Shown here one piece after another: positions 24,664-34,344 of a stretch of DNA of 64,000 nt (within the stretch, counting starts at the first letter, position 1; each line of letters opens with the position of its first letter). Under the pieces are notes generated by a model. It ran no database searches. It saw only the letters and a program-made list of their open reading frames with translations, and had not been told where the DNA came from. Position numbers and translations under genes: made by a program. Source of the stretch: Microvirgula aerodenitrificans DSM 15089 (GTDB lineage: Bacteria; Pseudomonadota; Gammaproteobacteria; Burkholderiales; Aquaspirillaceae); assembly GCF_000620105.1 (NCBI RefSeq), contig NZ_JHVK01000003.1, positions 62,001-126,000 on the forward strand, read 5' to 3'.

Positions 24664-26184
24664 ATGAACGACAACACAAGGCCCGTCTCGACGGGATCGG
24701 AATGGACCTTCCCGCTGATCGAGGACTACGATCGCGAGATCCGGCGCGTGGCGTGCGACGAATTCGGCCTCGACATCTACCCGGTGCAGCTGGAAGTCAT
24801 TACCGCTGAACAGATGATGGATGCCTACTCGTCGGTGGGCATGCCGGTCAATTATCACCACTGGAGCTTCGGCAAGCACTTCGTCTCGACCGAAAAGAGC
24901 TACAAGCGCGGGCAGATGGGACTGGCGTACGAGATCGTCATCAACTCCAATCCGTGCATCGCCTACCTGATGGAAGAAAACTCGATGACCATGCAGGTCC
25001 TGGTCATCGCTCATGCCGCCTACGGGCACAACAGCTTCTTCAAGAACAATTACCTGTTCCGCACCTGGACCGATGCCTCGGCGATCATCGACTACCTGGT
25101 GTTTGCGCGGCACTACATCAGCGAGTGCGAGGAACGCTATGGCGTCGAGGCGGTCGAGGAACTGCTCGACTCCTGCCATGCACTGATGAACTACGGCGTC
25201 GACCGCTACAAGCGGCCGGCGCGGCTGTCGATGGCCAAGGAGCGGGCGCGCCAGTCCGAGCGCGAGTCCTACCTGCAGTCGCAGGTCAACGACCTGTGGC
25301 GCACCATTCCGCGCCGCGCCAGCGCGGATGGTGCCAGCGAGGCAGTGCGCTTTCCGGCCGAGCCGCAGGAAAACCTGCTGTACTTCATCGAGAAATCCGC
25401 CCCGCTGCTGGAGCCGTGGCAGCGCGAAATCGTGCGCATCGTGCGCAAGGTCGCGCAGTATTTTTATCCGCAGCGGCAGACGCAGGTAATGAACGAGGGC
25501 TGGGCGACGTTCTGGCACTACACCATTCTCAATCGCCTGTACGACAAGGGCCTGCTGACCGATGGCGCGATGATGGAGTTCCTGCAGTCGCACACCAATG
25601 TCGTGTACCAGCCGCCGGTGACCAGCCGCTACTACAACGGCATCAATCCGTATGCGCTGGGTTTTGCCATGTACCGCGACATCCGGCGCATCTGCGAACA
25701 CCCGACCGACGAGGATCGCGAATGGTTCCCGGATATCGCCGGCACGCCATGGCGGGAGACGCTCGATTTTGCGATGCGCAACTTCAAGGATGAAAGCTTC
25801 ATTGCCCAGTACCTGTCGCCGGCGCTGATTCGCGAGTTCCGTTTCTTTGCCGTGCGCGACGACGACAGCGAGGAATCACTGTACGTGCCGGCCATCCATG
25901 ATGCGGATGGTTATCGCAAGGTGCGGCAGACGCTGGCCGATCAGTACGACATCAGCACCCATGAGCCGAACATCCAGGTCTGGTCGGTCAATGTGCGCGG
26001 CGATCGCAGCCTGACGCTGCGTCACTTCGAGCACAATCGCCGGCCGCTGACCGACAGTGCGGACGAGGTGCTGAAACACGTCGCCCGGCTGTGGGGCTTT
26101 GATGTACGGCTGGAAAGCGTCGATCCGGACGGGCGCGTGACCCAGACCCGCTCGTGCCGGCCGGAGCACTCGCCAGTGGTGTGA
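24664..26184 (+). CDS. spoVR: SpoVR/YcgB-family protein
   Basis: 506 residues (E. coli YcgB 510). Family blocks: YPVQLEVITAEQMMDAYSSVGMPVNYHHWSFGKHF at about 37-72, YEIVINSNPCIAYLMEENS, HAAYGHNSFFKNNYLF and NEGWATFWHYTILNRLYDKG. Several His/Glu pairs (H-NH, E-WATFWH) suggest a metal site, though none is proven. It follows yeaH by 19 bp, completing prkA-yeaH-spoVR. Its stop is 2 bp from that of the converging hemH. Confidence 0.95.
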   Translation: MNDNTRPVSTGSEWTFPLIEDYDREIRRVACDEFGLDIYPVQLEVITAEQMMDAYSSVGMPVNYHHWSFGKHFVSTEKSYKRGQMGLAYEIVINSNPCIAYLMEENSMTMQVLVIAHAAYGHNSFFKNNYLFRTWTDASAIIDYLVFARHYISECEERYGVEAVEELLDSCHALMNYGVDRYKRPARLSMAKERARQSERESYLQSQVNDLWRTIPRRASADGASEAVRFPAEPQENLLYFIEKSAPLLEPWQREIVRIVRKVAQYFYPQRQTQVMNEGWATFWHYTILNRLYDKGLLTDGAMMEFLQSHTNVVYQPPVTSRYYNGINPYALGFAMYRDIRRICEHPTDEDREWFPDIAGTPWRETLDFAMRNFKDESFIAQYLSPALIREFRFFAVRDDDSEESLYVPAIHDADGYRKVRQTLADQYDISTHEPNIQVWSVNVRGDRSLTLRHFEHNRRPLTDSADEVLKHVARLWGFDVRLESVDPDGRVTQTRSCRPEHSPVV

Positions 26185-26186
26185 AC

Positions 26187-27209
26187 TCAGGCGGCGGGCA
26201 ACCAGCCGCCCAGTTCGCGAGTGGTCAGGTCGGCCAGTGCGGCGATCCATGCCGGGCTGTCGTTCAGGCACGGGATGGCGTGGAACACCTTGCCGCCGGC
26301 GTCGAGGAAGATCTGCTTGCCCTCGATGCCGATTTCTTCCAGCGTTTCCACGCAGTCGGCGACAAAGCCGGGGCAGGCGACATCCACCCGGCCGACGCCG
26401 TCGCGGCCAAGCTGTTCCAGTGTTGCCGCGGTATACGGCTGCAGCCACTCGGCACGGCCGAAGCGGGACTGGAAGGTGCAGCGCCACTGGTCGTCGGCCA
26501 GTCCCAGCGCCGTGGCCAGCCGGCGGGCGGTGTCCTGGCACTCGTCGTAATACGGGTCGCCCAGTTCGCGCGTGCGGCGCGGCATGCCGTGGAAGCTGGT
26601 GACCAGCACGTCCGGGCGGCCGTGCTCGCTCCAGTAGGCATCGATGCCGTGTGCCAGCGCGTCGATATAGCCAGGGTCGTCGCCATAGTGCTTGACCAGC
26701 CGCAGCGCCGGGATGTCGCGCAGGGTCAGCATCAGCCGGCACACCTCATCCCATACCGTCGCCGTGGTGGCCGCGCAGTACTGCGGATACAGCGGCAGCA
26801 CCAGCAGCCGGTCGACGCCCTGTGCCTGCAGGCGGGCAATGGTGGAACGGATTGCCGGCTCGCCATAGCGCATCGCATAGTCGACCACCAGCCCGTCATG
26901 ACCGCGTGTGGCCAGCGCCCCGGCCAGCAGGCGGGTCTGCTCGCGGGTGTAGACGTCCAGTGGCGAGCCGTCGGCCAGCCAGATGGACGCGTATTTCTCC
27001 GCCGATGCCCTGGGTCGGGTGTTCAGGATGATGCCGTTCAGGATCGGCTGCCACAGCAGCGCCGGCAGTTCGACCACGCGCCGGTCGGACAGGAATTCAC
27101 GCAGGTAGGGTTTGACCGCAGCGGCGGTCGGTGCCGTCGGGGTGCCGAGGTTGACCAGCAGCACACCGATCTTGTCGGCGGAACGGGAAGTTTCGGTCGC
27201 TTGGCTCAT
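26187..27209 (-). CDS. hemH: Ferrochelatase
   Basis: 340 residues from the ATG 27207-27209. The long in-frame extension to 27389 overlaps ftsK and is rejected. Family blocks are [60 protein letters not shown] with the conserved catalytic H207, and [15 protein letters not shown]. It inserts Fe(II) into protoporphyrin IX at the inner face of the membrane, the last step of heme synthesis. The ribosome site is poor. It follows ftsK by 79 bp with a terminator between. Confidence 0.95.
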   Translation of the reverse strand: MSQATETSRSADKIGVLLVNLGTPTAPTAAAVKPYLREFLSDRRVVELPALLWQPILNGIILNTRPRASAEKYASIWLADGSPLDVYTREQTRLLAGALATRGHDGLVVDYAMRYGEPAIRSTIARLQAQGVDRLLVLPLYPQYCAATTATVWDEVCRLMLTLRDIPALRLVKHYGDDPGYIDALAHGIDAYWSEHGRPDVLVTSFHGMPRRTRELGDPYYDECQDTARRLATALGLADDQWRCTFQSRFGRAEWLQPYTAATLEQLGRDGVGRVDVACPGFVADCVETLEEIGIEGKQIFLDAGGKVFHAIPCLNDSPAWIAALADLTTRELGGWLPAA

Positions 27210-27258
27210 GACGAAAGGGAAGGGGCGGCAAAGCCCCGATGCTAGTTGATTTGCCGGT

Positions 27259-27286
27259 AAAAAGCCCGCCGGATGATGATCGGGCT
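27259..27286 (-). terminator. Rho-independent terminator after ftsK
   Basis: On the minus strand AGCCCG (27281-27286) and CGGGCT (27263-27268) enclose a 12-nt loop and are followed by a run of five U. The hairpin begins 3 bp beyond the ftsK stop codon. Confidence 0.78.
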
Positions 27287-27288
27287 GT

Positions 27289-29643
27289 TTATTCCTGCGG
27301 GGCCGGCGCGAGCACGGTGCGGTTGCCATTGTGCTCGGCCGCCGAGACCAGACCGGCCGTTTCCATCTGCTCGACCAGTCTTGCCGCACGGTTGTAGCCG
27401 ATGCGCAGGTGGCGCTGGACCGACGAAATCGACGCCTTGCGTGTCTTCAGCACAATGGCGACTGCCTGATCGTACATCGGGTCGTTCTCGCCATCCTCGT
27501 CGCCGTCGGTCGCGGCAAAGCCGGGAATGTCGCCGACGGCGGACGCGGTGTCCATCGCCGCCTCACCGGTCAGGATGCCCTCGATATAGTTGGGTTCGCC
27601 GGTGGTTTTCAGGAATTCGACCACATGATGCACCTCGTCGTCGGCGACGAAGGCGCCATGCACGCGCTGCGGATAGCCGGTGCCCGGCGGCAGGAACAGC
27701 ATGTCGCCCATGCCGAGCAGCGCTTCCGCCCCCATCTGGTCGAGAATGGTGCGACTGTCGACCTTGCTCGACACCTGGAACGCGACCCGGGTCGGGATAT
27801 TGGCCTTGATCAGGCCGGTGATCACGTCGACCGACGGGCGCTGGGTGGCGAGGATCAGATGGATGCCGGCTGCACGCGCCTTCTGCGCCAGCCGGGCGAT
27901 CAGCTCTTCGATCTTCTTGCCGGCGACCATCATCAGGTCGGCCAGTTCGTCGATCAGCACCACGATCATCGGTTCGACATCCAGCGGCTCCGGCTGCTCC
28001 GGCGTCAGGCTGAACGGATTCGGAATAGACTCGCCGTTTTTGGCTGCGTCGCGGATCTTCTGGTTGTAGCCGGCCAGGTTGCGCACACCGAGTTTGGACA
28101 TCAGCCGGTAGCGGCGCTCCATCTCGGCCACGCACCAGTTCAGCGCATTGGCCGCCTGCTTCATGTCGGTCACCACCGGCGCCAGCAGATGCGGAATGCC
28201 TTCGTAGATCGACATTTCCAGCATTTTCGGGTCGACCATGATCAGGCGCACTTCTTCCGGCGTGGCCCGGTACAGCAGCGACAGGATCATGGCGTTGATG
28301 GCGACCGACTTGCCGGAACCGGTGGTGCCGGCCACCAGCACGTGTGGCATTTTTGCCAGGTCGGCCACTACCGGCTTGCCGGCGATGTCCTTGCCGAGCA
28401 CCAGCGTCAGCTTGCTGCTGGCGCTCTGGTAGGCGTCGGCGCCGACGATTTCCGACAGGCGGACGATCTGGCGCTTCGCATTCGGCAACTCCAGACCCAT
28501 GTAGGTCTTGCCGGGAATGGTTTCGACCACGCGGATCGACACCAGCGACAGTGCGCGCGACAGGTCCTTCATCAGGCTGACGATCTGCGCGCCCTTGACG
28601 CCGACCGCCGGTTCGATCTCATAGCGGGTGATGACCGGGCCCGGGTAGGCCGCAATGACCTTCACATCGACGCCGAAGTCGGCCAGCTTGCGTTCGATCA
28701 GCCGCGATGTGTATTCGATGGTGTCCGGGCTGACGGTCTCCTGCACCGCCGGCGGGGGCGCCAGCAGCGACAGCGATGGCAGCGCGCCGGAACCGGTATC
28801 GTGCACCGGCGGGTCGAACAGTGCCTGCTGCTGCGGCGCACGGCGCTTTTCCTCCTGGCGGACGGCCTTGGCCGATACCGGAATCTCCAGCACCGGCGGT
28901 TCGATCCGCACCGGCGCCTTGTCTTCCTGGCGTTTCTTTTCCTGCTTGATGGTGACGTCGCGCTGCTGTGCCGTTTCACGACCGATCTTGCGGTCCTGGC
29001 GGGCTTCCCACGCATTTTTCAGCTTCAGCAGGCCGTCTTCGATCGCGCCGCCGACCCGCTCCATGACATCAAGCCACGACAGCCCGGTAAACAGCGACAC
29101 GCCGACTGCCCAGCCGAGCAGCAGGATCAGCAGGGCACCCATCGGGCCGGTCAGGGTACGCAGGCCAAAACCGACAAAGTGGCCGAGCATGCCGCCCGGC
29201 GCCAGCGGCAGGTCCAGATGCACGCCGTTCAGCCGCAATGCCTCCAGCCCGCTGGAGGCAATCAGGACCAGCAGGAAGCCGCTGCAGGTAATGGCCGTCA
29301 CCCGGTCGAGCGCCGGCGACAGCCGGCGGATCTTGCGATAGCCCCAGACGATGGCGCTGCCGAAGAACACCACCAGCCACCAGGCCGACAGGCCGAAGAT
29401 GTACAGCAGCAGATCCGAGAAATAGGCACCGAACTGCCCGCCCCAGTTGGTCGCCGCCAGCTGGCCGCTGGCACTGTGTGACCACGACGGATCGCTGGGC
29501 GAGTAGCTGGCCAGAATCAGTACCAGATAGACGCCGAACGCGACCATCGCCAGCCACCAGGCTTCCTGCAGGAGGCCTGCAATCTGGGGGGGTAAGGGGG
29601 TCGGCGCATTTTTGACGACGGCCTTGCGTTTGAAGAAGCGCAT
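27289..29643 (-). CDS. ftsK: DNA translocase FtsK/SpoIIIE
   Basis: 784 residues. Four transmembrane segments lie in the first 190 residues, followed by a basic/Gln-rich linker to about 300. The motor domain has Walker A GTTGSGKS at 439-446 and Walker B-like [14 protein letters not shown], with [38 protein letters not shown]. The last 65 residues are the gamma winged-helix that reads KOPS ([37 protein letters not shown]). It pumps chromosomal DNA at the septum and activates XerCD. Shorter linker than in E. coli, normal for betaproteobacteria. Confidence 0.96.
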   Translation of the reverse strand: MRFFKRKAVVKNAPTPLPPQIAGLLQEAWWLAMVAFGVYLVLILASYSPSDPSWSHSASGQLAATNWGGQFGAYFSDLLLYIFGLSAWWLVVFFGSAIVWGYRKIRRLSPALDRVTAITCSGFLLVLIASSGLEALRLNGVHLDLPLAPGGMLGHFVGFGLRTLTGPMGALLILLLGWAVGVSLFTGLSWLDVMERVGGAIEDGLLKLKNAWEARQDRKIGRETAQQRDVTIKQEKKRQEDKAPVRIEPPVLEIPVSAKAVRQEEKRRAPQQQALFDPPVHDTGSGALPSLSLLAPPPAVQETVSPDTIEYTSRLIERKLADFGVDVKVIAAYPGPVITRYEIEPAVGVKGAQIVSLMKDLSRALSLVSIRVVETIPGKTYMGLELPNAKRQIVRLSEIVGADAYQSASSKLTLVLGKDIAGKPVVADLAKMPHVLVAGTTGSGKSVAINAMILSLLYRATPEEVRLIMVDPKMLEMSIYEGIPHLLAPVVTDMKQAANALNWCVAEMERRYRLMSKLGVRNLAGYNQKIRDAAKNGESIPNPFSLTPEQPEPLDVEPMIVVLIDELADLMMVAGKKIEELIARLAQKARAAGIHLILATQRPSVDVITGLIKANIPTRVAFQVSSKVDSRTILDQMGAEALLGMGDMLFLPPGTGYPQRVHGAFVADDEVHHVVEFLKTTGEPNYIEGILTGEAAMDTASAVGDIPGFAATDGDEDGENDPMYDQAVAIVLKTRKASISSVQRHLRIGYNRAARLVEQMETAGLVSAAEHNGNRTVLAPAPQE

Positions 29644-29775
29644 GCTGGTCCGACTGGAAAAAACCCCCGGATTATATGCGAAAGCGCGACGCTTGCCGCC
29701 AGTCCCTGCAGGCCGGCGAGGAATCCCGGCGCCCCTCCTGCGCCCAAACCTGCACAGTATGACAATGACGACGTG

Positions 29776-29914
29776 CGGACGAGCGAAGCGAGGCTCTCTC
29801 GCGGCGGCGAGAGCGGGGAGAGTGGGGGTGAATCAGGGATCCTGCCGTGCCCTGCAGCCAGCGCAATCAGCCGGGCCTGTACCGGCGCCACTCGATCCGT
29901 CAGCACCCAGGACT
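29776..29914 (+). repeat. Dispersed repeat, tandem copy 1 (139 bp)
   Basis: Begins CGGACGAGCGAAGCGAGG and ends CAGCACCCAGGACT. It is repeated at 29939-30075 with only two single-base indels and one C/T change, a period of 163 bp. It contains the perfect inverted repeat CTCTCGC-GGCG-GCGAGAG. The 24 bp between copies are not repeated. The segment 29644-29775 before it (ftsK leader side) shows no gene. Confidence 0.92.
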
Positions 29915-29938
29915 GCGCAGCAGGCATGCCACGAAGAA

Positions 29939-30075
29939 CGGACGAGCGAAGCGAGGCTCTCTCGCGGCGGCGAGAGCGGGGAGAGTGGGGGTGAATCAGG
30001 ATCCTGCCGTGCCCTGCAGCCAGCGTAATCAGCCGGGCCTGTACCGGCGCCACTCGATCCGTCAGCACCCAGACT
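29939..30075 (+). repeat. Dispersed repeat, tandem copy 2 (137 bp)
   Basis: Nearly identical to copy 1. Its last bases run into the anmK stop codon (30074-30076), so the end of anmK and the end of the repeat coincide. Either the repeat supplied the stop or it stops exactly at the gene border. Orientation is opposite to transcription of anmK and ftsK. Confidence 0.92.
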
Positions 30076-31186
30076 ACATGGCAGGATAAATCGCGCCGAG
30101 CACGCGCGGGCCGGCCGCGCCGGTAACGCCGGGCAGATTGCCGGGCTCGCGGCGGAGGCAGGCGCGCGCCAGCCAGGCGAAGGCCAGTGCCTCTACCTGC
30201 TGGGGTGGCACGCCGAGCCGGCCGGTGTGTTCGAGCCGCACGCGTGGCGTCAGCCGGCGTGCAAGCCGGTCCATCAGATCGCGGTTGAAGGCGCCACCAC
30301 CGCAGACGAAGACCGCGTCGACGTCCGGGCTGCAGGCGAGAATCGCGTCGGCCACGCTGGCAGCGGTCAGTTCTGCCAGCGTGGCCTGCACATCAGCCGG
30401 CGCTTCGGTGCCGGACAAGCGGGCATCAAGCCAGCCGGGCGAGAACAGATCGCGGCCGGTGCTCTTCGGTGCCGGCGCGGCGAAATACGGGTCGGCCAGC
30501 AGCCATTGCAGCAGCGCGCCGTCGACCCGGCCACTGGCGGCCCAGTCGCCATTCTGGTCGTAGCTGCGGCCAGTGTGGCGCTGGCACCAGGCGTCCAGCA
30601 GCATGTTGGCCGGGCCGGTATCGAAGCCGATGACCGGCCGGGCCGGATCGAGCCGGGTCAGATTGGCAATTCCGCCAAGATTGAGAATGACACGGGACTC
30701 GCCACTGGTGGCAAACAGCCCGGCATGGACGGCCGGTACCAGCGGCGCGCCCTGGCCGCCGGCCGCCAGATCGCGGCTGCGGAAATCGGCGACAACGTCG
30801 ATGGCACAGCGCTCCGCCAGCAGGGCGGGCGCGTTCAGTTGCAGGGTATAGCCGTGCTGTGGTGCGTGGCGCACGGTCTGGCCATGGCAGCCGACCGCAC
30901 GGATCGCCGTCGCCGGCATGTCGCAGCGTGCCAGCACGGCGTCGACGGCGTCGGCATACAGCGCGCCCAGCATCAGTGACAGGCGCAGGCTTTCGTCCAG
31001 CGCGTCGCCATCGCCGCCCGGCGCCTGCAGCGCCAGCAGGCGCGGCGCCAGTCCGGGCGGATACGGCCGGTGGGCATCGCCGACCACCCGGGGGTGCCCG
31101 CCGGCGAAGTCGGCCAGCACGGCATCGACGCCGTCCATGCTGGTGCCGGACATCAGGCCGATAAAGTATTCGGAAGGACCGGACAT
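30074..31186 (-). CDS. anmK: Anhydro-N-acetylmuramic acid kinase
   Basis: 370 residues. The phosphate-binding N-terminus GLMSGTSMDGVDAVL (10-24) is diagnostic. GCHGQTVRHAP, GFDTGPANMLLDAW and VFVCGGGAFNRDLMDRLARRL complete the AnmK pattern. It phosphorylates and opens anhydroMurNAc during peptidoglycan recycling, giving MurNAc 6-phosphate. It follows an M23 peptidoglycan peptidase in the same direction, a functional fit, yet a terminator separates the two and touches the anmK start. Only GGGG at about -6 could serve as ribosome site. Confidence 0.95.
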   Translation of the reverse strand: MSGPSEYFIGLMSGTSMDGVDAVLADFAGGHPRVVGDAHRPYPPGLAPRLLALQAPGGDGDALDESLRLSLMLGALYADAVDAVLARCDMPATAIRAVGCHGQTVRHAPQHGYTLQLNAPALLAERCAIDVVADFRSRDLAAGGQGAPLVPAVHAGLFATSGESRVILNLGGIANLTRLDPARPVIGFDTGPANMLLDAWCQRHTGRSYDQNGDWAASGRVDGALLQWLLADPYFAAPAPKSTGRDLFSPGWLDARLSGTEAPADVQATLAELTAASVADAILACSPDVDAVFVCGGGAFNRDLMDRLARRLTPRVRLEHTGRLGVPPQQVEALAFAWLARACLRREPGNLPGVTGAAGPRVLGAIYPAM

Positions 31187-31187
31187 G

Positions 31188-31214
31188 AAAAACCCCGCGC
31201 GTTGGCAACGGGGT
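31188..31214 (-). terminator. Rho-independent terminator abutting the anmK start codon
   Basis: On the minus strand ACCCCG (revcomp of 31209-31214) pairs with CGGGGT (31192-31197) and is followed directly by TTTTT then C and the anmK ATG. The stem's 3' side contains the only G-rich stretch available as Shine-Dalgarno for anmK, so folding of the terminator would also hide that site. Confidence 0.8.
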
Positions 31215-31241
31215 GATTGTAGCGGTTGCCGGCCGCCGGAG

Positions 31242-32576
31242 TCAGTCCAGCCGCGCCAGCGTGATGGTGTTCGGCGCGCTGGCGACGACGTCGATCTGCT
31301 GGTTCAGCGCGACATTGGCCTTGCGGAATGCACTGAGCGCGCTGGCGGTCAGACGGGGCGCCGGCACGGCATTCACCGTCGGATCGACCGGCGTGCCGCC
31401 AACCCGGACCTCGAAGTGCAGGTGGGCGCCGGTCGACCGCCCGGTCGAGCCGACATAGCCGATGATGTCGCCGGCCTTTACCGTCTGGCCACTGCGGTAG
31501 TTGCCGAACCGGCTCATGTGCGCATAGACGGTTTCATAGCGGTTGTTGTGGCGCAGGCGCACCACATTGCCGTAGCCCGATTCGGTGCCGGCGTTGGCGA
31601 CCGTCCCGTCGGCTGCCGCGCGGATCGGGGTACCGGACGGCGCGGCGTAGTCGATGCCCTGGTGCAGGCGCAGACCGCCGAGCACCGGGTGGCGCCGGTA
31701 GCCGAAGCCGGAACTGACGCGTGCATTGTCGACCGGGCGGGCATCGAAGCCCTTCTGCAGCGGCTGGCCGTTGCTGTCGTAATAGCTGCCCGACTCGTCG
31801 TCGTGTGCCGCGTAGTACGCATGCCAGGTACGGTTGCCGCGCTTGACCTCGGCGGCCAGCACGCGGCCGGCGCCGATGGTTTCGCCGTCGTAGTACAGGG
31901 TCTGGTAGACCAGGTTGACTTCGTCGCCGCGCTGCAGCGAGTCGAGGTCGATCTGGTCGGAGAAAATTTCATCGAGCTGGGCGCGGACATCCTTCGGCAA
32001 GCCACTGCTGGCCGCCGAACTGGCAAACGACTTCAGCACGCGGACCGACGACGGCGTGTCGATGGCCACCGCCTCGATGGCATCGGCATTGACCGCCCAT
32101 TCGCCCGATGCGGTCTTGCGGATGTTGATGAGGTTCTTTTCGCCGTTCTGGTCATCCTTCAGATAACGGACGGCAAACAGCTCGCCGGCGTCATCGGTCT
32201 GGATATGCAGCGTTTCGCCTGCCGGCAGGCGCAGCAGGCCCTGGCCGACGCGGCTTTGCTTGATGAACCCCATGGCTTCGCTGGCACTGACGCCCATGCG
32301 CTGCATGACGCCGGACAGTGTATCGCCGCGCGAGATGGTGTCGGCGCGCCAGTAGCGCGTGCCGCTGGACGCCGGCATCTCGAAGCGCGGCAGGGCCAGC
32401 GACTGGGTAACGGTTTCCACCTGCACGTCGAGGCTGGCATTGCCCGGCGCCACGGCGAATGCGGTGGCGACGCCGAGCAGCAGCGGCATGGCCGCAACGG
32501 CGAGCCAGCCGGCATGCGCCAGATGGAAGTTGTATTCGTGGTTTTGCGGGAATCTGAGCAGTTTGCGATAATCCAT
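31242..32576 (-). CDS. M23-family peptidoglycan DD-metallopeptidase
   Basis: 444 residues from ATG 32574-32576; upstream extension is judged noise. One N-terminal signal anchor (about 22-42, WLAVAAMPLLLGVATAFAV), a LysM/OapA-like middle (ISRGDTLSGVMQRMGVS), and a LytM domain near 300-410. Zinc ligands are visible in GLRLHQGIDYAAPSGTPI (H-x3-D) and GAHLHFEVRV (HxH). It should cleave stem-peptide cross-links in the periplasm, as in MepM-like enzymes. Shine-Dalgarno is weak. Placement before anmK (wall recycling) fits. Confidence 0.92.
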   Translation of the reverse strand: MDYRKLLRFPQNHEYNFHLAHAGWLAVAAMPLLLGVATAFAVAPGNASLDVQVETVTQSLALPRFEMPASSGTRYWRADTISRGDTLSGVMQRMGVSASEAMGFIKQSRVGQGLLRLPAGETLHIQTDDAGELFAVRYLKDDQNGEKNLINIRKTASGEWAVNADAIEAVAIDTPSSVRVLKSFASSAASSGLPKDVRAQLDEIFSDQIDLDSLQRGDEVNLVYQTLYYDGETIGAGRVLAAEVKRGNRTWHAYYAAHDDESGSYYDSNGQPLQKGFDARPVDNARVSSGFGYRRHPVLGGLRLHQGIDYAAPSGTPIRAAADGTVANAGTESGYGNVVRLRHNNRYETVYAHMSRFGNYRSGQTVKAGDIIGYVGSTGRSTGAHLHFEVRVGGTPVDPTVNAVPAPRLTASALSAFRKANVALNQQIDVVASAPNTITLARLD

Positions 32577-32868
32577 TGTGCTGGTCTTTAGCTTGGTTGC
32601 ATGCCTCTCCGCACGCGCCCAAGGTTCGGTGACCGGGAGCCCCGGCCGCTCCCTGCTTGCCGGGACCCGTCGAGTAGGGGTCGAAACAGCGCACGATTCT
32701 ATAAGAAATCGCAGGCATGGTGAACCGGATTTTTGCAATGAAAATTACATAAATCAAGTGCTTGTCGATATGCCGGCGGCCAGAATGGCCTGCCCTCCAC
32801 CCCGCTCCGCACCCCGTGTGGCGGGGATCAACCCTTGTGCCGCGCGGTCTGCGGCGTCGATGGATCCC
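32577..32868. other. 292-bp divergent intergenic region
   Basis: Between the minus-strand M23 gene and the plus-strand small membrane protein. An AT-rich core around 32695-32765 (ATAAGAAATCG...AAATTACATAAATCAAG) probably holds promoters for both. CCCCGTGTGGCGGGG (32812-32825 area) is a small hairpin. The open frame that continues through here has no ribosome site and no family resemblance. Confidence 0.35.
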
Positions 32869-33276
32869 ATGAAAGAACTCCTGCTTTTTCTCGGCAAACT
32901 GGTCGCCCTGTTTGTCACCGCATCCGGTTGGGTGGTGCTGTTCGGCATCGGCTGGACCTATTTCACCTACGTAAAACCGTTCTATGACGAAGCAGGTGTC
33001 ATGCGGCAGCAGTTCGAGCAGGCGGTCGTGGCCGGCGATACGGTGCCGGCGCTGGAGAAGCGCTTCGCCCCGCCGCCGCCGGCTGCCGGCCATCCGCCGC
33101 TGGCGGCGCCGGAAATCGAGCGCATTCCGCCTGAAAAGGGCGGCGGCATTCCGCGCTACGTCATGCGCTGGCAGCGTACCGCCGGTCCGCTGGTGGTGTT
33201 CGGCATCGTGTTCCACTTCAGCGCCATTGCGCCGAATCCGAGCATGAACAACGGCCAGCCGTACGGGCAGCAATGA
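32869..33276 (+). CDS. Uncharacterised small membrane protein
   Basis: 135 residues from ATG 32869 (another ATG lies 9 nt upstream). One strong N-terminal transmembrane helix at about 5-32 (LGKLVALFVTASGWVVLFGIGWTYF), then a Tyr-rich turn, a Pro-rich segment (APPPPAAGHPPLAAPE) and a second, shorter hydrophobic stretch (GPLVVFGIVFHFSAIAP). I do not recognise the family. Its stop overlaps the next gene by 4 bp (ATGA), so it is coupled to the COG4255-like gene and recJ. Confidence 0.62.
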   Translation: MKELLLFLGKLVALFVTASGWVVLFGIGWTYFTYVKPFYDEAGVMRQQFEQAVVAGDTVPALEKRFAPPPPAAGHPPLAAPEIERIPPEKGGGIPRYVMRWQRTAGPLVVFGIVFHFSAIAPNPSMNNGQPYGQQ

Positions 33277-34286
33277 CGCTGGACCTGCTGCTGCCCGGGC
33301 TGGCGTGGCCGGCCGACAATGTCAGCGACGTCACCCGCGACCTCGACCTGCCGGCACTGGGCTGGCTGCTGTCGCGGGCGACGCTGTCGCCGCACGCGAC
33401 AACGGCATTCGAGGAGGTGGCCGCCGGCCTGTTCGGGCTCGAACAGGCACCGGTGGCGCGGATCGGCGGCCTGGCTGACGGTCTCGACACCCGGCAGGGG
33501 CACTGGCTGCGGGCCGATCCGGTGTTCCTGCGGCCGGAACGCGATGCACTGGTGCTGGCCGACAGCGGGATCATGCATATCGAACAGCGCGAGGCCGATG
33601 CACTGGTCGCGGCACTGAACCGTTTCTTCGTCGGGGACGGGCTGGTCTTTCATGCTCCGGCGCCGGATCGCTGGTATGTCGAGCGGCCATCGCCGTTTGG
33701 CGCCAGCTTCACCCGGCTGGAGTCGGTGATCGGTGACAATATCGACCGTCACCTGCCGCGTGGCGCCGAAGCGATGCAGTGGCACCGCTGGCTGAACGAA
33801 GTGCAGATGCTGCTGTTTGCCGAGCCGGTCAATGCCGAACGCGAAAGCGCCGGTGAGCCGGTCATCAACAGCGTCTGGTTCTGGGGCGAGGGCGACTGGC
33901 CGTCGGTCACGCCGACCTCCCGCTACCGGCAGGTGCTGGCGGATGCGCCGCTGCTGCGCGGACTGGCTTCGCTGTCCGGAGTCGAAAGCGGTACGGCGCC
34001 CTTTGCCTTTGCCGGACTGCCGGCCGGAGCGATGGACGGCGATACGCTGGTGCTGATCGACCGGCTGGAGGGCGCGGCGCAGTATCGCGATGCCTGGGGC
34101 TGGCGTGAGGCGCTGCAGGCACTGGAGCGCGACTGGTTCGTGCCGCTGGCTGCCGCGCTGCGGGCCGGCCGGCCCGGTCATCTGCGCATCCTGGTGCCGG
34201 GTCCGCGCGGTTTCAGCGCTACACTGACGCCGGCCGCGCGCTGGCAATGCTGGAAACGGCCGCGTACGCTGGCCCGATTGTTGTAA
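33273..34286 (+). CDS. COG4255-like conserved protein, phosphoglycerate-mutase-related annotation
   Basis: 337 residues. The protein shows the pattern of a conserved proteobacterial family often found just upstream of recJ: GHWLRADPVFLRPERDALVLAD, then WHRWLNEVQMLLFAEPVNAERE and NSVWFWGEGDWP. Members are sometimes labelled apgM-like phosphoglycerate mutase, but I see no metal-binding alkaline-phosphatase motifs, so that label is doubtful. No signal peptide or membrane helix. Coupled to the preceding small membrane protein; recJ starts 58 bp downstream. Confidence 0.72.
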   Translation: MTLDLLLPGLAWPADNVSDVTRDLDLPALGWLLSRATLSPHATTAFEEVAAGLFGLEQAPVARIGGLADGLDTRQGHWLRADPVFLRPERDALVLADSGIMHIEQREADALVAALNRFFVGDGLVFHAPAPDRWYVERPSPFGASFTRLESVIGDNIDRHLPRGAEAMQWHRWLNEVQMLLFAEPVNAERESAGEPVINSVWFWGEGDWPSVTPTSRYRQVLADAPLLRGLASLSGVESGTAPFAFAGLPAGAMDGDTLVLIDRLEGAAQYRDAWGWREALQALERDWFVPLAAALRAGRPGHLRILVPGPRGFSATLTPAARWQCWKRPRTLARLL

Positions 34287-34344
34287 TTCTTCCGCGAGCC
34301 ATCGCCGTCCGCTTCCGTGGCGGCGTGGCGCGCCTGCAAAGCCT

